Below the pieces are notes generated by a model. It ran no database searches and was not told the DNA's origin. It saw only the letters and a list, made by a program, of their open reading frames with translations. From Prevotella sp. E13-27 (lineage in GTDB: Bacteria > Bacteroidota > Bacteroidia > Bacteroidales > Bacteroidaceae): a stretch of DNA of 64,000 nucleotides. Positions 22,892-31,024 of this stretch are shown piece after piece. Position numbers and translations under genes: made by a program. How positions within the stretch are numbered: the first letter of the stretch is position 1; every line of letters begins with the position of its first letter. The stretch covers positions 1,364,001 through 1,428,000 of the forward strand of contig NZ_JALPSC010000002.1 of the NCBI RefSeq assembly GCF_023217965.1. Reading direction: 5' to 3'.

Positions 22892-23784
22892 AGCATATTC
22901 TGGATGGCATTCTTCAAATCCACATCCGTTATTAGTTTGTTCACGCCCAGTTTATCAGATTTAATCAAGATGGTAGCATTACCCCTCATCTCTATAACGA
23001 AATCCTCTTTTCCCCTTGCAATGGGAACATCCGTATAGGCAATGCCCTTAATAGGAACTAGGATTTCACAGAACTTGATATAAGCATCTATCGGGAACTC
23101 ACCATTAACATAATCATCGTCATCAGTAAACTTCGGTTGATTCTCTCTGCTTAAGTCAGCTATGGTCTTTAGAAAATTACCATTCTCATCATATAAGACG
23201 TCTGTACCGAAATTGTATTCAGACATCCCGTGAGACCTCATATAATCCTCTATCATCTTCTTTGCGCCATCAACGAAGATAAAAGATGTCGTACCTCTGT
23301 CAAAATCTGGAGCAGAGTAATTCATGGTAACATGAATTTTCAATATTCTTCCTTTCTCATCTTCGGGCGTTGATGGCCTCACGTCCACCGTGGTTATTTC
23401 CTTTTGGGCCTCATTCGTTTCTGTACCCTGAGCATATTTCAGGGCATCACGACTATACTCTGTAGCAGAAGTGAAGATACCATCCTTAATTTGTGGCAAA
23501 TCAGTAAGTGCTCCCTGCAACTTCTGCAAATCGGGGCGACCCACTTTTCTGTCATCAATGGTATAATCCTTCGATTCCACCATTGTTTCCCCGTTTAGCA
23601 ATCCATCCAATTGATATGGACGACCACCACTCAACCCTTGTAGGTATTTGTTATGTTCAGCCGACTGGTTACGTATAATACCCAATGCAGCAGCTGATAT
23701 TATCTCATAAGCCTCACCTGCTTTCTTAGGACAATAGCCCATCAGACGAAAGAAAAGCTCATCTATCTCTGATCTCTGGTTCAT
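22888..23784 (-). CDS. Restriction-endonuclease-like protein (PD-(D/E)xK)
   Basis: The 298-residue protein has QLDGLLNGETMVESKDYTID followed by VGRPDLQKLQGALTDLP and DGIFTSATEYSRDALKYAQ: the D-(15)-ExK core, then the helix and strand of Mrr-like restriction enzymes. The C-terminal 150 residues are of unknown fold. No methyltransferase is close, so it is unlikely to be a simple restriction-modification enzyme. It is coupled by a 4-base overlap to a P-loop protein. Confidence 0.7.
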   Translation of the reverse strand: MNQRSEIDELFFRLMGYCPKKAGEAYEIISAAALGIIRNQSAEHNKYLQGLSGGRPYQLDGLLNGETMVESKDYTIDDRKVGRPDLQKLQGALTDLPQIKDGIFTSATEYSRDALKYAQGTETNEAQKEITTVDVRPSTPEDEKGRILKIHVTMNYSAPDFDRGTTSFIFVDGAKKMIEDYMRSHGMSEYNFGTDVLYDENGNFLKTIADLSRENQPKFTDDDDYVNGEFPIDAYIKFCEILVPIKGIAYTDVPIARGKEDFVIEMRGNATILIKSDKLGVNKLITDVDLKNAIQNML

Positions 23785-23811
23785 CTTAGCAATTATTAAA
23801 GGATTAGAAAC

Positions 23812-24042
23812 CTAAGCGTATTGGTTCTTTCTCCTATATTGTTCGCAAATAGCAAGAAGATCCTTGAACATACTCAGACGAGGTTCTTGCATATCCCCCG
23901 CATTCATCTTCTTTCTATTGGCTTTAAGCCAGTTCAGCATATCATGCTCTTCTATTCTATGACGCAATGGATTCCGATGGTTGGTATTTATGAACTCAAC
24001 CACCTCTTTATATTTAATCATCCACCGTTCATCCTGCGTCAT
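23812..24042 (-). CDS. Helicase-associated-domain-like small protein
   Basis: The 76-residue helical protein starts MTQDERWMIKYKEVVEFINT, followed by NHRNPLRHRIEEHDMLNWLK. The pattern W-x(5)-L/V-x-x-F-x(6)-P-x-W-L resembles the helicase-associated (HA) domain repeats of Bacteroidetes, which bind nucleic acid. Truncated relatives occur at 13592-13720 and 15674-15698, each with the same KAxWLF block upstream. Function unknown. Confidence 0.55.
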   Translation of the reverse strand: MTQDERWMIKYKEVVEFINTNHRNPLRHRIEEHDMLNWLKANRKKMNAGDMQEPRLSMFKDLLAICEQYRRKNQYA

Positions 24043-24095
24043 AAACGTTAATTGTTAACTTGTTAATTTGAATAATTTTTGAACCAGATTTTTAA

Positions 24096-24188
24096 TCAAT
24101 TTTGAGGAACTGAGTGACGACCCCTTCTTCCCCATTGAGGTACAAACAAGTATGAACAAAACAACCAAACCGCCTTCAGGTACTTCAT
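24096..24188 (-). other. Short KAVWLF frame overlapping the wbuC stop
   Basis: A 31-codon frame starts at an ATG that overlaps the TGA of the cupin gene (ATGA) and reads MKYLKAVWLFCSYLFVPQWG and onward to a stop. The same frame recurs at 15775-15891 and, without a start, near 13760-13800; its opening resembles the N-terminus of the 25.9-kb gene. It may be a small hydrophobic peptide or a duplicated relic. Confidence 0.4.
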
Positions 24189-24589
24189 TTCTCATCAAGA
24201 TTTAGAATGCCATCAAGCTCGTGTGGGACAAACGGTCCCTCTTTGCATTCGAAAATGACACTATCCGGCTCAATCGCTTCAAGTTTATGCCATACACCTT
24301 TCGGAATATTCACGCCATACCGGCCTTCTTCCGCACATAGCACCACGTCCTCGATAATCGACCCATCATCCCTATGTGTAGTGACTCGCACTTTCCCTCT
24401 CAGAATCACAAACGTCTCGTCTTTAGTCGGATGTTTGTGTATAGGCACCTCCGTCCCAGGCTCCACTGCATTCAGAAACCTGTGACACTTCTCATCCAGG
24501 CTCTGATGGAAGTTATAATTCATCCTAAGCCTTGGGGATGCCTTAGCTTGAGCTGAAACAGTATCTAATAACGCTTTATCAATAATCAT
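24185..24589 (-). CDS. wbuC: WbuC-family cupin protein
   Basis: From the ATG at 24589 the protein has 134 residues and matches WbuC: KASPRLRMNYNFHQSLDEKC, then VPIHKHPTKDETFVILRGKV as the metal-binding cupin motif 1, and a second motif near NIPKGVWHKLEAI. WbuC is a cupin common at the end of O-antigen clusters; its reaction is not settled. The frame extends upstream into the previous gene, but the start at 24589 leaves a 4-base gap and gives the family N-terminus MIIDKALL. It is the last polysaccharide gene before the HA-like ORF. Confidence 0.8.
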   Translation of the reverse strand: MIIDKALLDTVSAQAKASPRLRMNYNFHQSLDEKCHRFLNAVEPGTEVPIHKHPTKDETFVILRGKVRVTTHRDDGSIIEDVVLCAEEGRYGVNIPKGVWHKLEAIEPDSVIFECKEGPFVPHELDGILNLDEK

Positions 24590-24593
24590 AACA

Positions 24594-25937
24594 CTATCTT
24601 CTTTCAAATGCGGCTTTAATACCACTCCTTAGCATTCTGCACCAAATCCTTAGAGAATCCAATGGGAACACCTTGAAATGATGAATACCATCAAGGGTAT
24701 GTTGTCTTAATGAAATAGCCTTTCTTATAACATACGGACGTTTCTCATAGTAAGATGAATCCCTATTATGACCAAAATTTCCCGTTTCCATCACAAATTC
24801 CAAAATCAACTCCGCCTTCCTACGTAGTTTATCGTTAATGTTAAGGTCATGGTTAAGGTTATCATTGAACATCGGCATTGCCTCTACTGGCATTCCAAGG
24901 AACTCAACAGCTAAAGCCCCAAATGCCTTCCATTCAGACATCAAGCCCATCTCCCGAATCCGTTTTTCCAATAATCCGTAGTTCAGTGAGTCCTTATATT
25001 TCCACAATAGCCTACACCAGTCACATATCTGCCTCAGGCCAATCCCTCCACGATAGAAATGCTTTAGAATATGAGTAAAAACCAATAGTACGTCATTATC
25101 CGGTGATGGAAGAAAGACCACAGTTCCCCCGTTATGCCAGGACCGTACTTCTCCTCCACAAAACAGATTATTCTGTACCTTTTCCAGCCCCTTGTCAATC
25201 CTTGATATCAGTCTTGTAGGCATAGCGCCATGCAACTCTACTACCCACTGGTCTATATGCATTGCAATATGTTGTTCACCATGCAATTCAGCATCCACAC
25301 TCTGAGCCTTGGGTGTCAGAAATTCTTGTGCCCGTTTGTAGTTTGTTTCACTCAAATACAAATCCACATCCCCACTGGCACGCCATAAAGGTCTCTCATA
25401 ACATTGAGCTATTCCTTGTCCTTTAACGAGCAAAGTATAGATATCCGCATTCCTCAAGCCTTGTATCAGTCCTTCAATGAAGCGGTTCATCTCACGGTTC
25501 TGTTGCTCCAGTATCTGCACCTCGCCAATCCACTGAAGGAGCAACATCTGCGATGGCAGCTCCAACCTTAACGTTGACCTTAACCCTAACTGGCTATCGC
25601 CCCCTTTTTCATCAATGTTATCGTCAAGGTTAAGGTCAAGGTTAAGTTTTTTATATCGCTCTACCCCAGCTAAAACAAGCCCCAGTACCGACTGTTCTGT
25701 TGCCAGTTGATATACCTTTTCCCAATCAACCTTCCCATTCGCTCGACCCTGGTCGCTTGTTCCGAAGGTCTCAAGAAGGTTAATGTTATCGTTAAGGTTA
25801 AGGTTAACGTCTTCCCACAGTCCTGCTCTCAACAATGTGAGAAATGCTTCTATATTCTTATCTTTTATCACAATTTCTACCCCATTGGGGCCAAAATAGA
25901 AATAAAAAAACAGCCAAATGGCTTTAAACATATTCAT
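24594..25937 (-). CDS. Nucleotidyltransferase-fold protein (NTP_transf_5) with LN-rich insertions
   Basis: The 447-residue protein has LLVKGQGIAQCYERPLWRAS followed by GDVDLYL, the KG...R..GDxDL motif of the NTP_transf_5 family found in polysaccharide and lasso-peptide clusters. Three segments are low in complexity and rich in Leu-Asn-Asp: VNLNLNDNIN near residue 43, KLNLDLNLDDNID near 99 and NDNLNHDLNIND near 363. Each is encoded by TTAAC-type hexamers and none belongs to the family core. The opening FKAIWLFFYFYFGPNG resembles two short relic frames elsewhere. The role in the locus is unknown. Confidence 0.65.
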   Translation of the reverse strand: MNMFKAIWLFFYFYFGPNGVEIVIKDKNIEAFLTLLRAGLWEDVNLNLNDNINLLETFGTSDQGRANGKVDWEKVYQLATEQSVLGLVLAGVERYKKLNLDLNLDDNIDEKGGDSQLGLRSTLRLELPSQMLLLQWIGEVQILEQQNREMNRFIEGLIQGLRNADIYTLLVKGQGIAQCYERPLWRASGDVDLYLSETNYKRAQEFLTPKAQSVDAELHGEQHIAMHIDQWVVELHGAMPTRLISRIDKGLEKVQNNLFCGGEVRSWHNGGTVVFLPSPDNDVLLVFTHILKHFYRGGIGLRQICDWCRLLWKYKDSLNYGLLEKRIREMGLMSEWKAFGALAVEFLGMPVEAMPMFNDNLNHDLNINDKLRRKAELILEFVMETGNFGHNRDSSYYEKRPYVIRKAISLRQHTLDGIHHFKVFPLDSLRIWCRMLRSGIKAAFERR

Positions 25938-25940
25938 CAC

Positions 25941-26519
25941 TCACGAATGGCCAGGCATAATCTGACAATCAGCAGAAAGCTTCAAAATTCGTGCTAAAGA
26001 TGTTTCAGACTGTTTTTTATTTGCGTGCGGAAATCCTGTAAAAACTTTCACTCCAGGAATATAAGAATCCCCAGTAAAAGCCTTATTGTCTATAATATAC
26101 GTTATGCAACTTGGAGCATGCCCAGGTGTTTCATATACATGAACAGGCATCCCCAACACCTCCAAGGAGTCACCCTCTTTCAATACACACACATTATCTG
26201 GCTCATCAATTGAAATGTCAGGATACTCCGAATGGTAGTGTGAGATATTCAGTTTAGGCGATTTAAGAGCTTCAACACCTGCGGCATTGGTATATACCTT
26301 CACAGCAGGAAATCTCTTGATAAGCTCTTCCACACCATAAATATGGTCAGAATGAGCGTGAGTGAGTAAAACTCCCTCAACGCTCTTCTGCCCAATCTTT
26401 TCCAATACCCTATCGGTATCTCCACAATCCACCAACCACACACTGTCATACTTCTCGTCAGAGAGAATATATGTCCGTGAGTTAAATACTCTATTGGTGA
26501 TAAAATCTACTGTCAGCAT
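25941..26519 (-). CDS. Metallo-beta-lactamase-fold hydrolase
   Basis: The 192-residue protein has the zinc motif LLTHAHSDHIYGVEEL, later ligands in YETPGHAPSCITY and AFTGDSYIPG, and the C-terminal histidine in MPGHS. It resembles glyoxalase II-like and thioesterase-like members. Placed in an acyl-carrier cassette (ACP, KASIII, SDR upstream), it may release an acyl chain as a thioesterase, which is inference. It shares one base with the downstream end of the SDR gene (26519). Confidence 0.7.
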   Translation of the reverse strand: MLTVDFITNRVFNSRTYILSDEKYDSVWLVDCGDTDRVLEKIGQKSVEGVLLTHAHSDHIYGVEELIKRFPAVKVYTNAAGVEALKSPKLNISHYHSEYPDISIDEPDNVCVLKEGDSLEVLGMPVHVYETPGHAPSCITYIIDNKAFTGDSYIPGVKVFTGFPHANKKQSETSLARILKLSADCQIMPGHS

Positions 26520-27292
26520 TATCTGGCACTGAAGCCTCCATCAACAAATAGGTTGGTTCCCGTCACCCAACGGCTGGCATCACTCAACAGATAGATACAG
26601 GCATTGGCTATGTCGGTGGTCTCACCAAGTCCCAACAGATGCTGAGCTTCCAATGCTGCCCGTTTCTCAGGATCTTTCATGTGAGGAAGATTCATATTGA
26701 TGGGTGTGCAGATAGCACCTGGTGATATGGAATTCACACGTACATTCTTCCTTGCCATCTCGCAAGCCAGATGTTTGGCGAGATTCAACAAAGCTGCCTT
26801 GGTCATGCCATAGGTCGACTTACCCACCTCACCAAAACTACCTGCTACTGACGAAAAGAACACGATACTACCACCTTCTTTCGACAGGTTGCCCATCTTA
26901 GTACATTCCTATGCCAAGAAATAACCCGTATAGACGTTCACATGGAAGAACTTATCCAGTTCTTCTGGCTTGGTCAACTTGAAGAGATTGGTGGTAGAGA
27001 TGCCAGCACAGTTCAGCAGACCGTTGATGCGGCCAACTTTTGCCACTGCTTCCTTGATAATCTCACCTACCCTTTCATATTCAGTAAGGTTCACCGAAGC
27101 AAAGTAGTGTTCTTCTGGCCTGTCAACCATCGTCATTGTCTCTTTCAGACCTTCTTCATTCAAATCCAGAAGAATGAGCTTGGCACCCATCTTAGAGCAA
27201 CTGATGGCACATTGACAGGCAATACCTGATGCAGCACCTGAGATGACGATGACTTTGCCTTCAAGAGAAAAAGGATTAAACAGCTTGTCCAT
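26519..27292 (-). pseudogene. Short-chain dehydrogenase interrupted by an amber codon
   Basis: Two frames in the same phase (27292-26909 and 26908-26519) make one 257-codon SDR broken by TAG at 26911-26909. The paralogue at 47061-47822 is intact across this point. The N-terminal half has the nucleotide-binding ISGAASGIACQCA, where the usual GIG has become GIA; the C-terminal half keeps the catalytic Ser and YxxxK (TYGMTKAAL). Internal restart at an ATG after the stop would lack the cofactor site. Likely dead, unless the stop is read through. Confidence 0.75.
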
Positions 27293-28352
27293 GCTCTACT
27301 TCAACTATATCACTGATTTTACAATCAACAAAAGGCACTATGCCTGTTGCCCAAGTCATACCGACCCCAAAGGCGGTAAGAAGGAGTTCTTTCTGTCCTT
27401 CCAACTTGCCTTTTAGTTCACTTACTATAGTCAATGGAACTGAAACAGAAGAGGTATTTCCAAACTTGGCAATGGTAGAAGGGATCTTCTCCGTATCCAG
27501 TTTCATCTTCTTGGCAATATAGCTATTGATAAAGTTGTTGGCCTGATGGAAAACCACATAGTCGAAACCATCTATTTCCTTTTCTGCGTAAGCAATGGTC
27601 TTCTTGATATCCTTGGGTATCTCTCGGATAACAAAGTTAAACACATCGCCACCGCGCATATAGCCCTGTTCATCACTACGCATATTGCCATACTCGTCAA
27701 TCACTTTCTCTACCACAGTCTCTGCAGAACTCATCTTGCGATAACCGCCGGCAGGAATCATAATCAAGTCTGCACGAGAGCCATCCGTATTCAAAGAAAA
27801 AGTACTCTTACCAAACTTTGAATCTCGCTCCACCAAAGCAGCCACGCCACCATCTCCAAAAAGGAATGCACTACGACGGTCACGGGGAGAATACACTTTT
27901 GAACGTGTCTCACCGTCCAGTAACAGTGCCTTTCGCAAGCCACTACGTTCCATCATGCCATACACTACAGACAAGCCATAGAGGAAGGCAGAACAACCTA
28001 AGGTGATGTCGAAAGCGATGGTAGAATTAGGAAGACCCAAACGGTGCTGTAAAGTACATGCGGTTGCAGGCATCCTGTAGTCAGGAGTCTGTGAGATAAA
28101 CACCAGCAAGTCAATCTCTTCCTTATTGACATTGTTGTCTGCAATCAGTTTCTCTGCAGCTGCAAAACAAAGATCAGAAGAGCATGTTTCTTCATCAGAG
28201 AAACGACGTTCTTCTATGCCTGTCTTATCAACAATATCGTTAGCCTCCTGTGCGCTGAACACTTCCGTATATTCACGATTCTTGATTACACGCTTGGGTA
28301 CGGCTGCTGACATCGCTGTGATGCCAACGCCCTCATACTGTATATATGCCAT
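27276..28352 (-). CDS. 3-oxoacyl-ACP synthase III-like (KASIII), copy 1
   Basis: The 358-residue protein has the catalytic triad Cys-His-Asn: FDITLGCSAFLYG, VFHQANNFINS and KFGNTSSVSVP. KASIII enzymes start or extend an acyl chain on ACP by condensation. The gene follows an ACP gene by 8 bases and overlaps the SDR by 17, as in the second copy at 47822-48973 (very similar overall). The C-terminus is 25 residues shorter than that of the second copy. It probably builds an acyl group transferred to a sugar; the substrate is unknown. Confidence 0.8.
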   Translation of the reverse strand: MAYIQYEGVGITAMSAAVPKRVIKNREYTEVFSAQEANDIVDKTGIEERRFSDEETCSSDLCFAAAEKLIADNNVNKEEIDLLVFISQTPDYRMPATACTLQHRLGLPNSTIAFDITLGCSAFLYGLSVVYGMMERSGLRKALLLDGETRSKVYSPRDRRSAFLFGDGGVAALVERDSKFGKSTFSLNTDGSRADLIMIPAGGYRKMSSAETVVEKVIDEYGNMRSDEQGYMRGGDVFNFVIREIPKDIKKTIAYAEKEIDGFDYVVFHQANNFINSYIAKKMKLDTEKIPSTIAKFGNTSSVSVPLTIVSELKGKLEGQKELLLTAFGVGMTWATGIVPFVDCKISDIVEVEHGQAV

Positions 28353-28360
28353 TCCACTTT

Positions 28361-28576
28361 TTATTTTTTTGTGCAGGCATCATACACTGCCTGTACAGTA
28401 CGCAGTTTCTTGAAATCAGCTTCCTCAATCTGGGTATCATACTCCTCATCCATCATGGCTATCACTGATATGTAAGCAATTGAACTCCACTCTTCATAAT
28501 TGCGGAACTCGTCTTCCATCTTAATCTCGTCTTCGCGCTCGATCGCTTCAGCGAACAATTCAATAAATTTTTCCAT
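28361..28576 (-). CDS. Acyl carrier protein, copy 1
   Basis: The 71-residue acidic helical protein has the phosphopantetheine serine in NYEEWSSIAYISVI, a divergent form of the usual DSL motif. Paralogue at 48976-49200 has DEWSSLSVML at the same place. It is the first gene of the ACP-KASIII-SDR cassette and would carry the growing acyl chain. Confidence 0.75.
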   Translation of the reverse strand: MEKFIELFAEAIEREDEIKMEDEFRNYEEWSSIAYISVIAMMDEEYDTQIEEADFKKLRTVQAVYDACTKK

Positions 28577-28642
28577 TTTTAATTTAATTGTTATATAATA
28601 TGTTAATAATCTCTTTTTTAAAGGTTAAGGTTAGCGTTAAGG

Positions 28643-29287
28643 TTAATCTATAGTGACCTTCTTTGCCGGATTCCCCATATAGAGTCCACCGTCCTTTATC
28701 TTTCTAAGGATATAGGTTCCAGCTCCGAATCTGTTTTCATTACCAACTTTTAGGCATTGAGCAATGAAACAGCGAGAGCCAAAGTAATTCTTGTTACCAA
28801 TAGTCGTTTGGCCCGACACTCTTACTTCCGGAAATAGCATATTGTGGCTGCCTATCACCACGTCATGTCCGAAACTAATACAACCATCCAGCACATTGAA
28901 ATCCCCCATGTGAAAGTTACAACTAAAGCGACAACCAAAGGTAACAATATTACCCTTTCCCATCGTCACAGATTCCTTGTCAAAGTAGAATACGTTGGGG
29001 GCAATGATATTCGGGAAATTCACCAAGGGGTTTGTAATCTTCGATGGCAGTTCTTCCAGATATTTCGGTGAGCCAACAGCAATAGCTACATCGACAGGAG
29101 TTTTCCATTCATTCAACGTGTCAATGTTTCCAAGCACCTTGCCATATTTGCACTCAGTCCCTACTTCAACACCATCATCAATATAGCCAACAATCTTCCA
29201 TGTCGGCTCAATGGCATTGATATGATTGATAATACAAGCGACCTCATGACCGAAACCACCAAATCCATAAATTAAAATGTCTTTCAT
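28643..29287 (-). CDS. PglD/NeuD-family sugar O- or N-acetyltransferase
   Basis: The 214-residue protein has an N-terminal Rossmann-like ILIYGFGGFGHEVACI followed by left-handed beta-helix hexapeptides (FGHDVVIGSHNMLFPEV, GNKNYFGSRCFIA) and the family end GNPAKKV. PglD acetylates UDP-4-amino-sugars in bacillosamine synthesis. The PglC-like gene lies 17 bases upstream, supporting that pathway. A TTAAC-type repeat fills the gap to the ACP gene downstream (about 28617-28647). Confidence 0.8.
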   Translation of the reverse strand: MKDILIYGFGGFGHEVACIINHINAIEPTWKIVGYIDDGVEVGTECKYGKVLGNIDTLNEWKTPVDVAIAVGSPKYLEELPSKITNPLVNFPNIIAPNVFYFDKESVTMGKGNIVTFGCRFSCNFHMGDFNVLDGCISFGHDVVIGSHNMLFPEVRVSGQTTIGNKNYFGSRCFIAQCLKVGNENRFGAGTYILRKIKDGGLYMGNPAKKVTID

Positions 29288-29304
29288 TATATTCTATCCT
29301 AACG

Positions 29305-29913
29305 TTAATTTGTTCCATCGAAAGGTGGCATTGTAGCCGCCGCATCGTTTGATATATCTGCACGTTTCAGTACTTTCATCACTGTAATCCAAATTACCTT
29401 AATATCAGTCCAGAGTGTACAGTGATCAACATACCACACATCCAGTTTGAACTTCTTTGTCCAACTGATGGCATTGCGACCATGACACTGCGCCCAACCA
29501 CTGATACCTGGACGTACTTCATGTCTGCGGGCTTGTTCGGGGCTATACAAAGGCAGGTATTTTACCAACAACGGGCGAGGTCCTATCAGAGCCATATCAC
29601 CCTTCAGTACATTAATGAGTTGCGGAAGTTCATCTATTGACGTTGAGCGCACAAATTTTCCAACCTTAGTCAATCGCTGTGCATCGGGTAGCAAATTGCC
29701 ATCTGCGTCACGCTCGTCCGTCATGGTCTTAAACTTAATAACCTTGAAAATCTTTGCATCCTTACCAGGTCTTTCTTGAAAGAAAAATGCGCCAGCACCC
29801 TTATTTGCAAAGTGAAGCCAGATAGTAACTACTAACAATATCGGACTGATGCAGATAATCACTATCAGTGAAATAAAGAAATCTAATATTCTCTTGAAAA
29901 AGTGTTTATACAT
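29305..29913 (-). CDS. PglC/WbaP-type initiating sugar-phosphate transferase
   Basis: The 202-residue protein has an N-terminal membrane helix (FISLIVIICISPILLVVTI), then FQERPGKDAKIFKVIKFKTM, RSTSIDELPQLINVLKGDMA and IGPRPLLV: the monotopic phosphoglycosyl transferase domain that loads the first sugar-1-phosphate onto undecaprenyl phosphate. The start at 29913 begins MYKHFFKR; an ATG four codons earlier also overlaps the upstream gene. Its downstream partner is the PglD-like enzyme, so the first sugar may be a diacetylated aminosugar. Confidence 0.85.
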   Translation of the reverse strand: MYKHFFKRILDFFISLIVIICISPILLVVTIWLHFANKGAGAFFFQERPGKDAKIFKVIKFKTMTDERDADGNLLPDAQRLTKVGKFVRSTSIDELPQLINVLKGDMALIGPRPLLVKYLPLYSPEQARRHEVRPGISGWAQCHGRNAISWTKKFKLDVWYVDHCTLWTDIKVIWITVMKVLKRADISNDAAATMPPFDGTN

Positions 29914-31024
29914 AAAGCTTTGCATTTGCGTAAGTATAATTCCTTGAAGCTGCCAACGAATGGTTAACCAGTTCTTCCTTCTTCTCCTTGTCGGATGCTA
30001 GTTCCTGTATGAAGGCAGCTATCTCATCAATTTGGCCTGGCTGGAAACATGCCCCATTCTGATATTTTTCCACTATAGTTGCCAATTCCGATTCTTCCGG
30101 AACAACACACAACAATGGAGCCCCTACCGCCAACAGGTTATATGTTTTACTTGGTACGCTCACTCTAGCCGTTTCATCGTTCAATGTTATCACGCCCAAA
30201 TCTGCACTGGCCAAGGAATACCGTAACATGTCAGCAGGTTGCCAATCAAGAAAAGTGCAGTTCTTTATACCATAATTGTGACACATCTCCTGAAGTTCAG
30301 GTTTCTTCTTCCCATCACCTATCAGCATGAAATGAATCCGTTCGTCATCAACCAACTTCTTAGCCACCTCAATGATGGTTTCGACGTTATGAGTGAAGCC
30401 CATATTACCAGAATACATTACTGTAAACTTGTTCTCTAGGTTATGCCCTTTTACAAAGGGATTCTCGCTCTTGACCACTGGTCCGAATGAAGCTTTGGAA
30501 GCCCAGTTAGGCACCACGGTAATCTTTTCGCGCTCCACATAGTTAGCCAAACAATCAGCCATACCATCACTTAGCGAAACTATCTTCTTTGCCTTAGCAA
30601 AAAGTTTCCTATTCTGCTTGCTCCACCACTTATAGATAAAGTTGCCTTTTCCTATACCTACATTTTGCAATGCATCAGGATAGGTATCATACACAATGAT
30701 TGAAAAGGGATTCTTTAGAATCAACGACGACAGATAAGCCATGGGCGGATTGGTCACATATACCACTTCGTATTTGCGATACTTGAACAACAATTTGTTG
30801 AATATCTGTAGCGAAGCCCATCCCCAAGTAATCAGTCTTTTTATAGACGAACTGCGGTCGTAGGCAACAATCTTCTTTACCTTAATCTTTTCGTTCAAAG
30901 TCCGCTCTGTTACCTTGATACTACCTGCCAACAACACCACTTCATCATACACCTCTGCGTATGCGTTGGCAATGTCTATCATCAGATAGCCAGTGCTTTG
31001 GTTTACCAATACAACTTTCTTCAT
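29906..31024 (-). CDS. GT4-family glycosyltransferase (WbuB-like)
   Basis: The 372-residue protein has a GT-B fold: VNQSTGYLMIDIANAYAE at the N-terminus, then YVTNPPMAYLSS and YSGNMGFTHNVE (start of the C-terminal domain), LIGDGKKKPEL, and VSVPSKTYNLLAVGAPLL in the donor site. It overlaps its upstream neighbour by 4 bases and the PglC-like gene by 8. It probably adds the second sugar, next to the initiating transferase. Confidence 0.8.
   Translation of the reverse strand: MKKVVLVNQSTGYLMIDIANAYAEVYDEVVLLAGSIKVTERTLNEKIKVKKIVAYDRSSSIKRLITWGWASLQIFNKLLFKYRKYEVVYVTNPPMAYLSSLILKNPFSIIVYDTYPDALQNVGIGKGNFIYKWWSKQNRKLFAKAKKIVSLSDGMADCLANYVEREKITVVPNWASKASFGPVVKSENPFVKGHNLENKFTVMYSGNMGFTHNVETIIEVAKKLVDDERIHFMLIGDGKKKPELQEMCHNYGIKNCTFLDWQPADMLRYSLASADLGVITLNDETARVSVPSKTYNLLAVGAPLLCVVPEESELATIVEKYQNGACFQPGQIDEIAAFIQELASDKEKKEELVNHSLAASRNYTYANAKLYV

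Noticed and set aside
24096..24188. KAVWLF frame as a firm gene
   Set aside because: Too short and copied in decayed form elsewhere; kept only as an uncertain feature.
26909..26911. Recoded amber codon (pyrrolysine or suppressor)
   Set aside because: TAG ends normal genes in this window (for example HU at 20226 and the NTPase at 786), and the SDR also has a damaged cofactor motif, so simple decay is more likely.
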